A stretch of DNA of 64,000 nucleotides from Heloderma charlesbogerti (Eukaryota > Chordata > Lepidosauria > Squamata > Helodermatidae): contig JANEZZ010001497.1 of assembly GCA_026122225.1 (NCBI GenBank), forward strand, positions 1,116,001 to 1,180,000, written 5' to 3'. Shown one piece after another: positions 10,985 to 21,930 of this stretch. Made by a program: the position numbers and the translations under genes. The notes below the pieces were generated by a model. The model was not told the origin of the DNA. It was given only the letters and a program-made list of their open reading frames with translations, and did not search any database. The first letter of the stretch is position 1, and each line of letters opens with the position of its first letter.

Positions 10985-12010
10985 ATGGAAGGACAAGACT
11001 CTCCAGTGGTGGTGACCTGCAAGGTGTGTGCCATGTTTGTTTTCTTGCCTGAGAACAACATGGCCTACACCTGCAACAAGTGCAAGTTGATCACGCTGCT
11101 GGAGGAAAAAGTAAGTGGACTGGAGCGGCGACTGTCGACCCTCCGGGGAATAAGAGAACACGAAGAGTTCTTGGACAGAATGGGGGAACTACAGCAGCAT
11201 AGGGCAGACCAGAAGCTTGAAGAGCAACAGCAAGATGAGGCAGTGGGAAATGCTGAGGTGAAGAAAAATGGAATAGAGGATACTCCTTGGAAAACGGTGA
11301 CAGTTAGGAGAAGAAGAACTAGACGCCACTCTGCACCAGTGGAAGCAGTGGAGCTGTGGAACCGATTCCAGGTTCTTGCAGATGAGACTGGAAGACAGCC
11401 TGCAGAGGAAGAATCACAGGGGAACCTGCATGAGAGTGAGCAAGAGGCTAAAGGTCAGTCAAACGGAGGCAATGAAACCCAGGCCTACAAGAAGAAGAAG
11501 AGAAGAGTGGTAGTAGTGGGAGACTCCTTGCTGCGTGGGATCGAGACCCAAGTATGTTGCGAAGACCCGTGGACTCGCCAGGTATGTTGTCTCCCGGGAG
11601 GACAGATTAGAGACGTGACTGAAAGGTTGCCTGCACTCATAAAGCCCACTGACAGGTATCCCTTTCTTCTCATCCATGTGGGAACAAATGATACTGCCAA
11701 GCGGAGCTACGAAGAGATCACGTCAGACTTTGAAGCTTTGGGAAGGAAACTCAAGAACTTTGGGGCCCAGATAGTTTTCTCATCCATCCTTCCAGTAGTT
11801 AGAAGAGGGATAGAAAGGGAACGAAAAATACTCCGGGTGAATGACTGGCTACGAAGGTGGTGCCGACGAGAGAGATTTGGATTCTGGGACCACGGGCTAT
11901 ACTTCCTGGAAGATGGGCTGTTGGCTAGGGATGGGTTGCACCTCACAAAGGCTGGGAAGAATGTGTTTGGCCACAGCATGAAGAACTTCATCAGGAGGGC
12001 TTTAAACTGA
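10985..12010 (+). CDS. CR1 ORF1 protein with SGNH-type esterase domain
   Basis: An intact 341-residue frame. It opens with a zinc-finger-like CxxC...CxxC (Cys12, 15, 30, 33), followed by a leucine-rich coiled stretch (about 35-95) and a basic linker. Residues about 172-335 form an SGNH/GDSL-like esterase: VVVVGDSLLRG with the candidate Ser at 181, HVGTND at 231-236 and RDGLHLTKAG at 315-324, supplying the catalytic Asp/His block. This architecture is known for ORF1 of CR1-type LINEs, where the protein binds nucleic acid and may bind membranes or lipids. The start is the ATG just after the 5' UTR. ORF2 begins 24 bases beyond the stop. It belongs to the transposon rather than to a host gene. 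Confidence 0.85.
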   Translation: MEGQDSPVVVTCKVCAMFVFLPENNMAYTCNKCKLITLLEEKVSGLERRLSTLRGIREHEEFLDRMGELQQHRADQKLEEQQQDEAVGNAEVKKNGIEDTPWKTVTVRRRRTRRHSAPVEAVELWNRFQVLADETGRQPAEEESQGNLHESEQEAKGQSNGGNETQAYKKKKRRVVVVGDSLLRGIETQVCCEDPWTRQVCCLPGGQIRDVTERLPALIKPTDRYPFLLIHVGTNDTAKRSYEEITSDFEALGRKLKNFGAQIVFSSILPVVRRGIERERKILRVNDWLRRWCRRERFGFWDHGLYFLEDGLLARDGLHLTKAGKNVFGHSMKNFIRRALN

Positions 12011-12033
12011 ATCCTACGGGGAAGGGAGATGTA

Positions 12034-14918
12034 ATGTTGGGGGTAACGATGGACATAGGCGCATGCACTGCAATGGAGAGAACAGCTCTGATAGCGCCCA
12101 ATAATAGTCTTCAGACACATGTAGGAAGAAAGCCAGACTATGAAGCACATGGTCTTCGATGTCTATATACTAATGCCCAGAGTATGGGAAACAAACAGAA
12201 CGAACTTGAACTCTTAATACAAGAGGGAAATTATGACTTGATAGGTATAACTGAGACTTGGTGGGATGACTCTCATGACTGGAATACAGCAGTTGAAGGA
12301 TATAACTTGTTCAAAAAGAACAGGAGGAACAGAAAGGGAGGTGGGGTTGCACTGTATGTGAAAAATACATATCTCTGCACAGAAATACAGGAGGAGGAGC
12401 TTGGTAGCCCCATCGAGAGCATCTGGGTTGAAATAAATGGAGCAAAGAATAAAAGGAACCTGGTGGTCGGAGTCTACTACCGGCCACCCAATCAAGGAGA
12501 AGACAAGGATGAAACTTTTGAAAAGCAAATAGCCAATGTTTTAAGGAAGCATGATGTAGTAGTAATGGGGGACTTCAATTTCCCCGATATTTGTTGGGAG
12601 ACAAATTCTGCAAAACATGGCCCCTCCAGGAAATTCCTGACTTGTGTGGCGGATAACTTCCTCCTACAGAAAGTAGAGGACGGAACTAGAGGATCGGCTA
12701 TCCTTGACTTGATCCTAACCAACAGAGATGACTTCGTGGATAAAGTAGCAGTTACAGGAACTCTGGGGGAAAGCGACCATGTTGTACTTGAGTTCTTGGT
12801 TCTAAGGGAAGCAAAAGCCGAGTGTAGTCAAACGCGTACCCTGGATTTTAGGAAATCTGATTTTAATAAACTCAGAACAATGATCAGGAAGGTCCCATGG
12901 CAAGCAATGCTAGCAAGAAAAGGAGTCCAAGATGGGTGGGAACTTTTAAAAAAGGAAATTCTCAAGGCACAATCACAAACAATTCCAACAAGAAGAAAAG
13001 GTGGAAGACAACAGAAGAAGCCAATGTGGCTTCACAGAAAGCTTAGGGATGACCTGAAAACAAAAAAGGACACATATAGGAAGTGGAAAGAAGGCCAAGT
13101 AACAAAGGAAGAGTACAGGCAGGTAGCACAGAATTGCAGGGATGGTGTCAGGAAGGCTAAAGCGGAGAACGAGGTGAGGTTAGCGAGGGATGCTAAAAAC
13201 AACAAAAAGGCTTTCTTCAGCTACGTGCATAGTGAAAGGCAGAGGAAAGAAATGGTTGTTCAGCTATTAAATAAGGATGGCAAAATGATAACAGATGACA
13301 AAGAAAAGGCAGAGGTGCTCAGTTCCTACTTTGGCTCAGTCTTCTCCCAAAAGAGGGTCTGTGACCCCCCTGGCAGGGGCGGGGTGCAGGCTGGGGGGCG
13401 GGATTGCAGCTTGGGATCGACAGGCGTATGGTCAGGGAGCACCTCATTACTTTGAATGAGTTCAAATCTCCAGGGCCAGATGAACTGCATCCTAGAGTCA
13501 TAAAGGAACTGGCAGAAGAACTCTCAGAACCGCTGTCTATTCTCTTGGAGAAATCATGGAGGACGGGGGAAGTGCCAGATGACTGGAGGAGGGCTAATGT
13601 TGTCCCTATCTTCAAAAAGGGTAAAAAGGAGGAACCTGGGAACTACAGGCCAGTCAGTCTGACATCAATCCCTGGGAAAATTCTGGAGCAGATCATAAAG
13701 CAATCCATCTGGAAGCACCTTGACAACAATGCAGTGATTACTCGAAGCCAACATGGATTTGGCAAAAACAAGTCCTGCCAGACAAATCTGATCTCATTTT
13801 TTGATCAAGTCACCTCCCTTGTAGACCGTGGGAATGCTGTAGACATCATATACCTCGACTTCAGCAAAGCTTTCGACAAAGTGCCCCATGATATCCTGAT
13901 GAGCAAACTAGCTCGAAGTGGGCTAGATGAAACAACGATCCAGTGGATCCACAGTTGGCTACAGAATCGGACTCAAAGAGTGCTTATCAATGGGACCTTC
14001 TCAAGCTGGGGAGAGGTAACGAGTGGGGTACCGCAGGGCTCAGTCCTGGGCCCAGTGCTCTTCAACATTTTTATGAATGACTTGGAGGAGGAGGTGCAGG
14101 GAATGCTGATCAAATTTGCAGATGACACAAAATTGGGAGGGATAGCTAATACTTTGGAAGACAGAAACAAAATTCAAAGTGATCTGGATAGACTGGAGTG
14201 CTGGGCAGAAAACAACAGAATGCCATTTAATAGGGATAAATGCCAAGTTCTGCACCTAGGAAAAAGAAACCAAATGCACAGTTACAAGATGGGGGATACG
14301 TGGCTCAACCACACTACAAGCGAGAAGGATCTTGGAATTGTTGTCGATCACAAGCTGAATATGAGCCAACAATGTGATGTGGCTGCAAAAAAGGCAAATG
14401 CTATTTTGGGCTGCATTCATAGAAGCATCGCTTCCAAATCCCGGGAAGTACTAGTTCCACTCTACTCAGCACTGGTTAGGCCTCATCTGGAGTACTGTGT
14501 CCAGTTCTGGGCACCACACTTTAAGAAGGATGCAGACAAGCTGGAGAGGGTTCAAAGGAGGGCAACAAAGATGTTCAGGGGACTGGAAACAAAGCCCTAT
14601 GAAGAGAGACTGAAAGAACTGGGCATGTTTAGCCTTGAGAAGAGAAGACTGAGGGGAGATATGATAGCACTCTTCAAGTACTTGAAAGGTTGTCACAGAG
14701 AAGAAGGCCAGGATCTCTTCTTGATCATTCCAGAGGGCAGGACACAGAATAATGGGCTCAAGTTACAGGAAGCCAGATTCCAGCTGAACATCAGGAAAAA
14801 CCTCCTGAGTGTCAGAGCAATACGGCAATGGAACCAATTACCTGGGGAGGTGGTAGGCTCTCCCACACTGGAGGCCTTCAAGACGAGGCTGGACAGCCAT
14901 TTGTCAGGGATGCTCTGA
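12034..14918 (+). pseudogene. CR1 ORF2 (endonuclease-reverse transcriptase), one frameshift
   Basis: The N-terminal half encodes an APE-type endonuclease: YTNAQSMGNK, GITETWW, VGVYYRPP, MGDFNFPDICW and ESDHVVLEF. The C-terminal half is the reverse transcriptase: KGKKEEPGNYRPVSLTSIPGK, IYLDFSKAFDKV, SGVPQGSVLGP and the catalytic FADD at about 14118-14129. The frame breaks near 13393-13402. Comparison with the copy at 58991-60235 shows that one base is missing from the run after GTGCAGGCT. Apart from this the frame is open for about 2.9 kb. This is the best-preserved CR1 in the window. Confidence 0.88.
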
Positions 14919-15000
14919 CTTGGATTCCTGCATTGAGCAGGGGGTTGGACTCGATGGCCTTGTAGGCCCCTTCCAACCCTACTATTCTATGATTCTATGA

Positions 15001-16499
15001 TTAAGAAGCAGTGCTAATAACAAGGCAGCAGGAGATGACGGTATCCTAGCTGAACTGTTTAAAATCTTGCAAGGTGATGCTGTCAAGGTGATGCATGCCA
15101 TATGCCAGCAAATTTGGAAAACAGAAGAATGGCCAACAGATTGGAAAAAATCAACCTATATCCCCATACCAAAAAAGGGAAGCACCAAAGAAAGTTCCAA
15201 CTATCAAACAGTGGCACTTATTTCACATGCCAGTAAGGTAATGCTCAAGATCTTGCAAGGTAGACTCCAGCAATTCATGGAACGAGAATTGCCAAATGTA
15301 CAAGCTGGGTTTAGAAAAGGCAGAGGAACTAGAGACCAAATTGCCAATATCCGCTGGATAATGGGGAAAGCCAGGGAGTTTCAGAAAAACATCAACTTCT
15401 GTTTTATTGACTATTCTAAAGTCTTTGACTGTGTGGATCATAACAAATTGTGGCAAGTTCTTGGTGGTATGGGAATACCAAGTCATCTTGTCTGCCTCCT
15501 GAGGAATCTGTAGGAATCTGTATCCTGAGGAATCGACCAAGTAGCAACGGTAAGAACAGACCATGGAACAATGGACTGGTTTAAGATTGGGAAAGGAGTA
15601 TGGCAGGGTTGTATACTCTCACCCTACCTATTCAACCTGTACGCAGAACACATCATGCAACGTGCTGGGCTTAATGAAGCCAAGGCTGGAGTTAAAATCA
15701 CTGGAAGAAACATTAACAATCTCCGATATGCAGATGATACCACTTCGATGGCTGAAAGCAAGGAGGAGCTGAGGAACCTCATGACGAAGGTGAAAGAAGA
15801 AAGAGCAAAAGCTGGGTTGCAGTTAAACCTCACAAAAACCAAGATTATGGCAACCAGTTTGATTGATAACTGGCAAATAAAGGGAGAAAACGTGGAGGCA
15901 GTGGCAGACTTTGTCTTTCTAGGTGCAAAGATTACTGCAATTGCTGACTGCAGCCAGGAAATTGGAAGACGTTTACTTCTTGGGAGGACAGCAATGACAA
16001 ATCCTTATAAAATAGTGAAGAGCAGAGACATCACACTGACAACAAAGGTCCGCATAGTTAAAGCAATGGTATTCCCCGTAGTAACCTATGGCTGCGAGAG
16101 TTGGACCATAAGGAAGGCTGAGCGAAGGAAGATAGATGCGTTTGAACTGTGGTGCTGGAGGAAAATTCTGAGAGTGCCTTGGACTGCAAGAAGATCAAAC
16201 CAGTCCATACTCCAGGAAATCAAGCCAGACTGCTCACTTGAGGGAAAGGTATTATAGGCAAAACTGAAGTACTTTGGCCACATCATGAGAAGACAGGATA
16301 CCCTGGAGAAGATGCTGATGCTAGGGAAAGTGGAAGGCAAAAGAAAGAGGGGCCGACCAAGGGCAAGGTGGGTGGATGATATTCTGCATGTGACGGACTC
16401 GAGCTTGGGGGAGCTGGGGGTATCGACGGCCAACAGGAAGATCTGGCGTGGGCTGGTCCATGAAGTCACGAAGAGTCGGAAGCGACTGACCGAATAAAC
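15001..16499 (+). mobile_element. BovB/RTE LINE, reverse transcriptase and 3' end
   Basis: Continuation of the element at 8226-9950. Translations at 15067-15513 and 15571-16257 contain WKKSTYIPIPKKGSTKESSNY, FIDYSKVFDCVDHNKLW, KGVWQGCILSPYLFNLYAEH and the catalytic YADDT (15727-15741). The final part (16285-16497) is the DTLEKMLMLGKVEGKRKRGRP block that also recurs as short BovB tails elsewhere in the window. There is an insertion-type disturbance near 15510-15540 and a TAG at about 16255. Inactive copy. Confidence 0.87.
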
Positions 16500-16502
16500 A
16501 AC

Positions 16503-16504
<2 letters not shown>

Positions 16505-16566
<62 letters not shown>
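16505..16566. repeat. (TA)n microsatellite
   Basis: About 31 uninterrupted TA units at the 3' boundary of the BovB, where LINE tails often seed microsatellites. Confidence 0.95.
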
Positions 16567-16568
<2 letters not shown>

Positions 16569-16892
16569 CATCCATCTTTTTGTAACAAAGATTGCTCTAT
16601 TCTTACCCACTGTTTTGCTTCTTTTTTTCTAACCGGCAATATTGAGAGCAAATGGAGGATCTGGAATGCTTCATAATAACGCTTTAAATATGGGATCCCC
16701 CAACCTCCCTCTCTGATAAGTCTATACTGAATAATAAAATAATAATAAAATTTTAAAAACCTCCCATTTTTGTTGCCAAATTTTGAACCATTGTGGTGGG
16801 ATGTCAATGGGAAGTACATAAAAAAAAATGTAAATTTTGGCAGTACCATCATTTTTATTAAATAAATTTTACTTGAAAGTGAGAATGGCATT
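16567..16892 (-). mobile_element. L1 LINE, upstream part of ORF2, minus strand
   Basis: Minus-strand translation includes LIKMMVLPKFTFFF and GGWGIPYLKRYYEAFQI, blocks that sit just upstream of the L1 ORF2 domain found at 7130-8080. The two segments are the two sides of one minus-strand L1 split by the BovB/CR1 nest. Its 5'-truncated end lies about 20 bases from the donor of the defensin exon at 16914-17052, so the L1 landed in the intron next to that exon, in the same orientation. Confidence 0.65.
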
Positions 16893-16913
16893 TTACTATC
16901 TTTTTGGACTTAC

Positions 16914-17052
16914 CTTCTACAACACCAGTAATCGTACAATCTACATGGTGTAATATGCGCTCCATCTACGCACCCCAAATATCGGCAAGCACCACCTATT
17001 GAAATACACTCCGCAAAGCTAACTGGATCTCCAGGCTTTCCTCCTGTGACTT
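16914..17052 (-). CDS. Beta-defensin mature-peptide exon (partial gene)
   Basis: Minus-strand exon with acceptor TTTGCTTGCACAG at 17053-17065 and donor AAG|GTAAGTCC at 16913. It enters in phase 1 and leaves in phase 2, and its 139 bases equal the length of the mature exon at 62879-63017. It encodes six cysteines with spacing C-x6-C-x4-C-x8-C-x6-CC: C-ISIGGA-C-RYLG-C-VDGAHITP-C-RLYDYW-CC-R. This is the beta-defensin signature, although x8 is slightly short. Net charge is near zero. Reading into the intron gives a stop at once (AGG TAA). I did not find the signal-peptide exon. A TATAAATA lies on the minus strand at 17183-17176, but it is upstream of exon 2 and may be chance. Beta-defensins are secreted antimicrobial or signalling peptides. 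The exon shows no defect, but whether the gene is complete is unknown. Confidence 0.8.
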
Positions 17053-17065
17053 CTGTGCAAGCAAA

Positions 17066-18210
17066 CAGAGTTGGACAATGAAACACTTATGAGACTCAGC
17101 AATCTTCATCTATGTTGTATTCAGTGTGATGTTTTCCTTGCTTGGATGAACCATGGGCGATCCGTAGGGCTAAGGTATTTATAGCAGCTTCCCCCTGTGA
17201 GTTGTATTTCTATGACAGCCAGAGCTGACATCTAGTCAAGACATTGTAGGGAACGTGCTACACTCTGGCCAAGGCAGGAGTGGGTGGACCCACATTCAGC
17301 AGCCCTAGCCCCCATGCACCCTTTGGGACCCAGCACCCACTCACCCTCCCATCCATTCATATATGAACATCCTTTAGTTCATTCTCATGCATAGACATGG
17401 TACCCCTGCACCACAGGGGAAGACACAGTCCCCTCCGAGCCTGAGCGTGGAGATGAAGGCTGGATCTGCACTTTCCAGCAGATTTTATCTCTCTCCTCAT
17501 CCTCGAGGAGGGGCTACCTCCTACCTGTACTGGGAGGGATGCCCTTTGAAAGCACTCTCCATAGGGCCCCCATGGACCCTGGCATGTCCTCTGCCTTTGA
17601 GCAATGTGATCAAGCTGCCACCATTAGGAGAAAGAAGAGAGGAACAGGAAGGCAGTGAGGTGCAAACACTCACTCAGAGGCCAGACCACACAGCTCAGTG
17701 CCTACAGCATCATTCTTACAGATGCTTTGCCTTAGCTGCCCTGCTCTGTATTTGGTTCTATGCTTACATGAACCTTCCAGGCAGCATTTCCTTTCCTGTT
17801 GTGGTGGCAGTGTCTTGATCAAGCCACTTGAATGTACAAGATAATCATTGGGAGCCACAAGGACAGAGGCTGGTGGCTGTACGCCACCCATGGGGCACAG
17901 GTTGCCCACCCTTGGATTAACAGGACCACTCAAAATCTTAGCGGTATTAGAGGTATTAAACTTAGAGGTATTTAACTAGCCTAGATGTGTATGAACCTCA
18001 CACTATCCGGTGTGTGTGTGGGGGGGTCCACTGCGGAACAATTCAGGCTGCTTGGGCCCCCGCAGAATCATCCAGAGCCCTGCCGCATCCACTGGAGTTG
18101 GCGGAGTGGCTCTCCAGCTTTCTAAAAAATGTGATATACTAATAGAGGCCGCCATTAGTCTATTGAGGAAAATTACAGCCATAAATGGCATATTTTATGC
18201 CATTTGCGGC
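17066..18210. other. Intergenic or intronic, no recognised exon
   Basis: If the minus-strand defensin is a gene, its signal exon should lie at higher coordinates, in or beyond this stretch. I saw no ATG-signal-donor unit matching the other loci. At 18150-18210 there is a small CCATTTGCGG/CCATAAATGGC dyad, in whose flank a BovB tail inserted. Confidence 0.4.
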
Positions 18211-18220
18211 CATAGAGCAC

Positions 18221-18452
18221 TTGTTGTTGTTGTTCAGTCGTGTCCGACTCTTTGTGACCCCATGGACCATAGTATGCCAGGCCTTCCTGTCCTCCGCTCT
18301 CTCCTGGAGTGTGCGCAAGTTCATATTCATTGCATCGGTGATGCTATCTAGCCATCTCATCCTCTGCCGTCCCCTTCTCCTTTTGCCTTCAATCTTTCCC
18401 AGCATCAGGGTCTTTTCCAGGGAGTTTTCTCTTTGCATTAGATGGCCAAAAT
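18221..18452 (-). mobile_element. BovB 3' tail, minus strand
   Basis: A 5'-truncated BovB end. The minus strand encodes NSLEKTLMLGKIEGKRRRGR and HTMVHGVTKSRTRLN, then runs into the (CAA)n tail. The target TAGAGCAC is found on both sides (18213-18220 and 18455-18462), supporting retroposition. Confidence 0.82.
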
Positions 18453-18539
18453 CGTAGAGCACTTACTTTTACCTAAATTACAGCTGGCATCCAATATGTC
18501 ATTTACAGCTGTATCTTTCCTGCAATAAGCTAATGGCAT

Positions 18540-18765
18540 CTTTGATGAGCTTCCACCAGGTTCTAAAAACCTGGCTGCTCAGGAGGGCATTTCAGGTGGG
18601 TTAGGGTTTTTTTTAGAGTAGTATTGTTTTGTTATGTTGTTTTTTTTCAGTTGATTATGTAAATTTGTTATCAGTATTGTACGCCGCCTAGAGTGGCTGG
18701 CCAGCTGGCCAGATGGGTGACTAGTAAATCTAATGAATGAATGAATGAATGAATGGGCATTGCAT
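18540..18765 (+). mobile_element. L2-type LINE 3' end
   Basis: The block TGATGAGCTTCCACCAGG..., then GGGTTAGGGT, TGTACGCCGCCTAGAGTGGCTGG and a (GAAT)n tail at 18730-18755 match the 3' end of the L2-like copies at 900-1060 and 26510-26700. Confidence 0.65.
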
Positions 18766-18979
18766 GTTTTTTAGGAAGCTGGAGATCCGCCCTGCAGGAA
18801 ATCCTCCGAACCTGCAGATAAGTGCGGCTGGTCTGCCATGGACTGTGGAGGTCAGAGTCTTTGGAATCTGGCCTTGTTTGAGTCTGTGGCAGATTTCTAC
18901 AGCATCTCTAATGCAGCCCTGCCATACCTGGTCCTAGGACTGGCATTAAAGGGAGTTCTGCTTGGGACCAGCCAAGGCC

Positions 18980-19792
18980 TAGGGATGCACAACACTGGGG
19001 ATTCTGCTCCATTGAAGCCCAGCAGGACTTTGCACTCTTTCCATTCCAGTAACTTTCCATTCCATTTTTCCCCCATTCCAGAAAAGTTTTGTGCATTCTA
19101 GGGGTGGAGGTCCCTTGATTTGTGATTTGCAGTTTGGATTGTTGGGCAGAGGGGTCTGTAAATTTGCACAAATGGGGTATTTATTATTATTATTAATTGG
19201 CGAAGAAGAAGAAGAAGAAGAAGAAGAAGAAGAAGAAGAAGAAGAAGAAGAAGAAGAAGAATTGTGACCCCATCTCCACAATTTTTAAAAAAAGATCCAA
19301 AGTGCAATGGATCGAAGACTTAACCATGCTACCAACATTTGAAAGAGTAGTATTTAGGTGTAACTTGCAAATGGACTTATATTTGGATATCTGCTCTGCT
19401 TTTACTGAAGTTTATGTGTAACCCATTCATTCTTTCTCTCTCTCTCTCTCTCTCTCTTTTCTCTCTAGAATATTGTAATATTTGTAATATTTGAACCTGA
19501 GGATTTCAAAATACGTTGTTATATTTTTTTATTATTTTTGGTTTTGTTATGTTTTTGGTTGGTTGGTTTAAACTCACAATTAAAAATTGATTTTAAAAAA
19601 ATATCCAGATTGCACAAACTCCACCATTAAAAAACAAAACAAAAACAGACTCCGCATATTGGACTGACTTGCTACACATCAAATTGATGCCAACAGGGGG
19701 AAATGGAGCAAAATTCGCTGGGGCTGAACTGGTAAAATCTGATGAGATTTTACCCCCAAAACAGAATTCTGATACATCCCTACCAAGAGCCC
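18980..19792. mobile_element. TAGGGATG-family element, divergent interior
   Basis: Left end TAGGGATGCAC at 18980 and right end GATACATCCCTA ending at 19792. The flanks CCAAGGCC (18972-18979) and CCAAGAGC (19793-19800) match at 6 of 8. The interior lacks the hairpin chain of the other copies and contains a (GAA)n run, a CT run and AT-rich DNA. Older member, assigned on its termini and flanks only. Confidence 0.55.
19202..19261. repeat. (GAA)n microsatellite
   Basis: About 20 GAA units inside the 18980-19792 element, followed at 19432-19458 by a CT-rich run. Confidence 0.95.
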
Positions 19793-19800
19793 ATACCCGA

Positions 19801-20836
19801 GCAGGGGCCTCAGAAAAGAACCCCTGATGTTGCTTCTCCTCTTCACCAGTGACACACACGTGTTCACCTGCCTCTCGCTCCGGCCCATGCAACAGCGTTG
19901 ATGAGAACAGTAGATGCCCCGGCCTGCTTGCTCACCGGCTCTCCGCCTGTCAAGTGAGAAAGTGGCAGCTGTGATGAGGAACGGGGGAGGAGCAAAGCCG
20001 CTTCTGACAGCGGTGGCCAGACGGCAGGCCTTCTCCTCCCTGTGCTGTTCCCTCACCAGCAGGGGATGTGGGGAAGAGGAATGAGCCAGCAGCAACTGCA
20101 CCATGGAGGGTAGGGGACCTAGACATGGAAGGGGCTATAGCAGTCTCCATGTGACAGGCTCCCATTGCAGAGCTGTGGAGTGCCTGGGCAGTGTCTGAGG
20201 GGAGGCAAAAGCAGCAGTGAGGCAGGCACGGCTGAGCTTGTTCCAAGCATCATGTTGTTGTTTTTTTTGTTCCCTGGCAGCAAGGACTTTTTTCTGTCTT
20301 TTTTCCCCTAGTCCTCCTTTGCTCTGTCCTAAGAATGTAAGAAGATCCCTGCTGGACCAGAACAAGGGCCCATCTTGTCCATCATTCTGCTCACACTGGG
20401 ACCAACCAGCTGCCCATGGAAAACCCTTGGATACCACATTGTAGGAATCCCTGGGGCCCAAAAGAGGTGTTTGCTTCCCCCTCCCCTTTTGCCCAAACTT
20501 CTCCTTGCACTGGTGGGTCTGGGCAGGAAAAGTCAGAAGTATCAGCCATGCAGCTGAGCTTGTTTTCTCTTTGCTCTGCTCTGCAGGCAGCAAAGACTTT
20601 TCTTCTCTGCTTTTGCCTTATTAGTCCTTGGAATCCCTGTAGTCCTAAAGAAAAAGCAGTCCCCCCCCACTTCCTCCCTCTGAAGAATGAGGATGTGTCT
20701 CTCTTGTTGTGGGTTTTCCTGAAAACAGACACACCTATCCTGGGTCTGCATATACTGCACAGAGAGTGCAGATTTGGAGGAAAGGTGTGTAGATGCGAAA
20801 GAATTCACAGCCCGTAGATGCAAAGCTTGTTAAAAC
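19801..20836. other. No recognised gene; CR1-like relic near 20327-20450
   Basis: Mostly unassigned sequence. The stretch GTAAGAAGATCCCTGCTGGACC...CATCTTGTCC near 20336-20385 is the reverse complement of a CR1-type 3' end related to the one at 35390-35450. Open frames here are short and have no recognisable domain. Confidence 0.4.
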
Positions 20837-21582
20837 TAGGGATGGCAGAGAATTCCGCCTCAGATCTCAGTGAGGCCGAATGCCAGTGCATTTGGCCCCC
20901 CGAAATCTGTGGCGGAACAGCCTGCCCCCCCTGCCCCCCCACGGATCCCCCCCGGGACAAGACTTACCTGGGGCGGACCTTCCAGGCGGTGGCGTCTGCG
21001 GTGGTGGCTTCGGCGGCTTCGGCGGCGGCGGCTGGTCTTCCAACCTGCTGCTGCCGCCGCCACCATTTGCAGTCTTTTCTTGTAAAAAAACAACAATGAC
21101 ATGGTAGGCTATGTAAAGATTTACATAGCCTATCATGGCTGGGTTAAAAAACAAACAAACACGCGTATGCAAATGGCGGCCGCTACGGCCGCCGCTATTT
21201 GCGTTCCTTATTTTTGGCCATCTTAGTCTATGTAAATATTCACGTAGACTAAGGCGGCCAAAAATAAGGAACGCAAATGGCGGCGGCCATAGCCGCCGCC
21301 ATTTGCGTATGCGTGTTTTGTTTTGTTTTTAAGCCAGATGTGATAGGCTACGTAAATCTTTACTTAGCCTATCACGTCATTTTGTTGTTGTTGTTTTTTT
21401 ACAAGAGAAGACTGCAAATGGCAGCGGCAGCCACCCGGAAGATCCGCCCCAGGTAAGTCTCGTCCTGGGGGGGATCCATGGGGGGGGTGGGGGGGAGGCC
21501 ATTCCACCACAGATTTCAAGGGGCTGAATGCGCTGGCATTCAGCCTCACCGAGATCCGTGGCAGAATTCTCTGCCATCCCTA
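20837..21582. mobile_element. hAT-like palindromic element, both ends type A
   Basis: Starts TAGGGATGGCAGAGAATTCC and ends AATTCTCTGCCATCCCTA, so both termini are A type and the whole element is close to a foldback. Flanks GTTAAAAC and GTCCAGAC match at 5 of 8 only, suggesting age. The interior has TACGTA-type hairpins on either side of GCAAATGGCGGCCGC-type dyads. Outward donors CCCAG|GTAAGTC lie near both ends (about 20967 on minus, 21452/21453 on plus). Confidence 0.78.
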
Positions 21583-21930
21583 GTCCAGACAGTTCATGGG
21601 GAGAGGTTCTGTATCCATGCAAACGAACATCCAGAAATTAAATACAGGCAGCCCAATACATTTAAATGGAGGAGTTACATCAGATCATACTTAATAAAGT
21701 TAAATCATTACTAAATCAATAACAATTATCTAACATTTAAAAATGCTGTCTGTAATCCCATTGGCCTGATCAAGATGCAATGTGAGGTTGAAGGCTATTT
21801 CTGAGCTTGCAATGTGATTTGCAAACTAAAAAGAAAATGCATTTGACAGCATGTGTACATTTGAAAAATCAAATGTGCACAAAAATGTATACTTTTGAAA
21901 GATGTGCACAAATACAATTTAATCGGTTGG
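21583..21930. other. Short spacer with GTGCACAAAAATGTATAC-like repeats
   Basis: No gene. The last 100 bases contain AAATGTGCACAAAAATGTA-type repeats resembling those in the centre of the 5398-6885 element. Confidence 0.4.

Larger units (their letters stand above)
9951..15000 (+). mobile_element. Near full-length CR1 LINE
   Basis: A complete-looking CR1: a 5' untranslated region with tandem monomers (9973-10790), ORF1 (10985-12010), ORF2 (12034-14918, one frameshift) and a 3' end of TTCTATGATTCTATGA at about 14977-14999. It is inserted in a BovB: GGGCCTTA before it and AAGAAGCAGT after it are continuous in the intact BovB. The junction on the left carries a small repeated GAATGGGCCTTAATTGAGT motif. 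Near-intact frames suggest it inserted fairly recently. Confidence 0.88.

Noticed and set aside
11924..11935. TAGGGATGG terminus inside the CR1
   Set aside because: It is part of the CR1 ORF1 coding sequence and has no partner terminus or duplication.
17105..17119. Minus-strand ATGAAGATTGCT as the start codon of the 16.9-kb defensin
   Set aside because: Its frame differs from the defensin frame and reaches a stop within the exon. No donor separates it from the exon.
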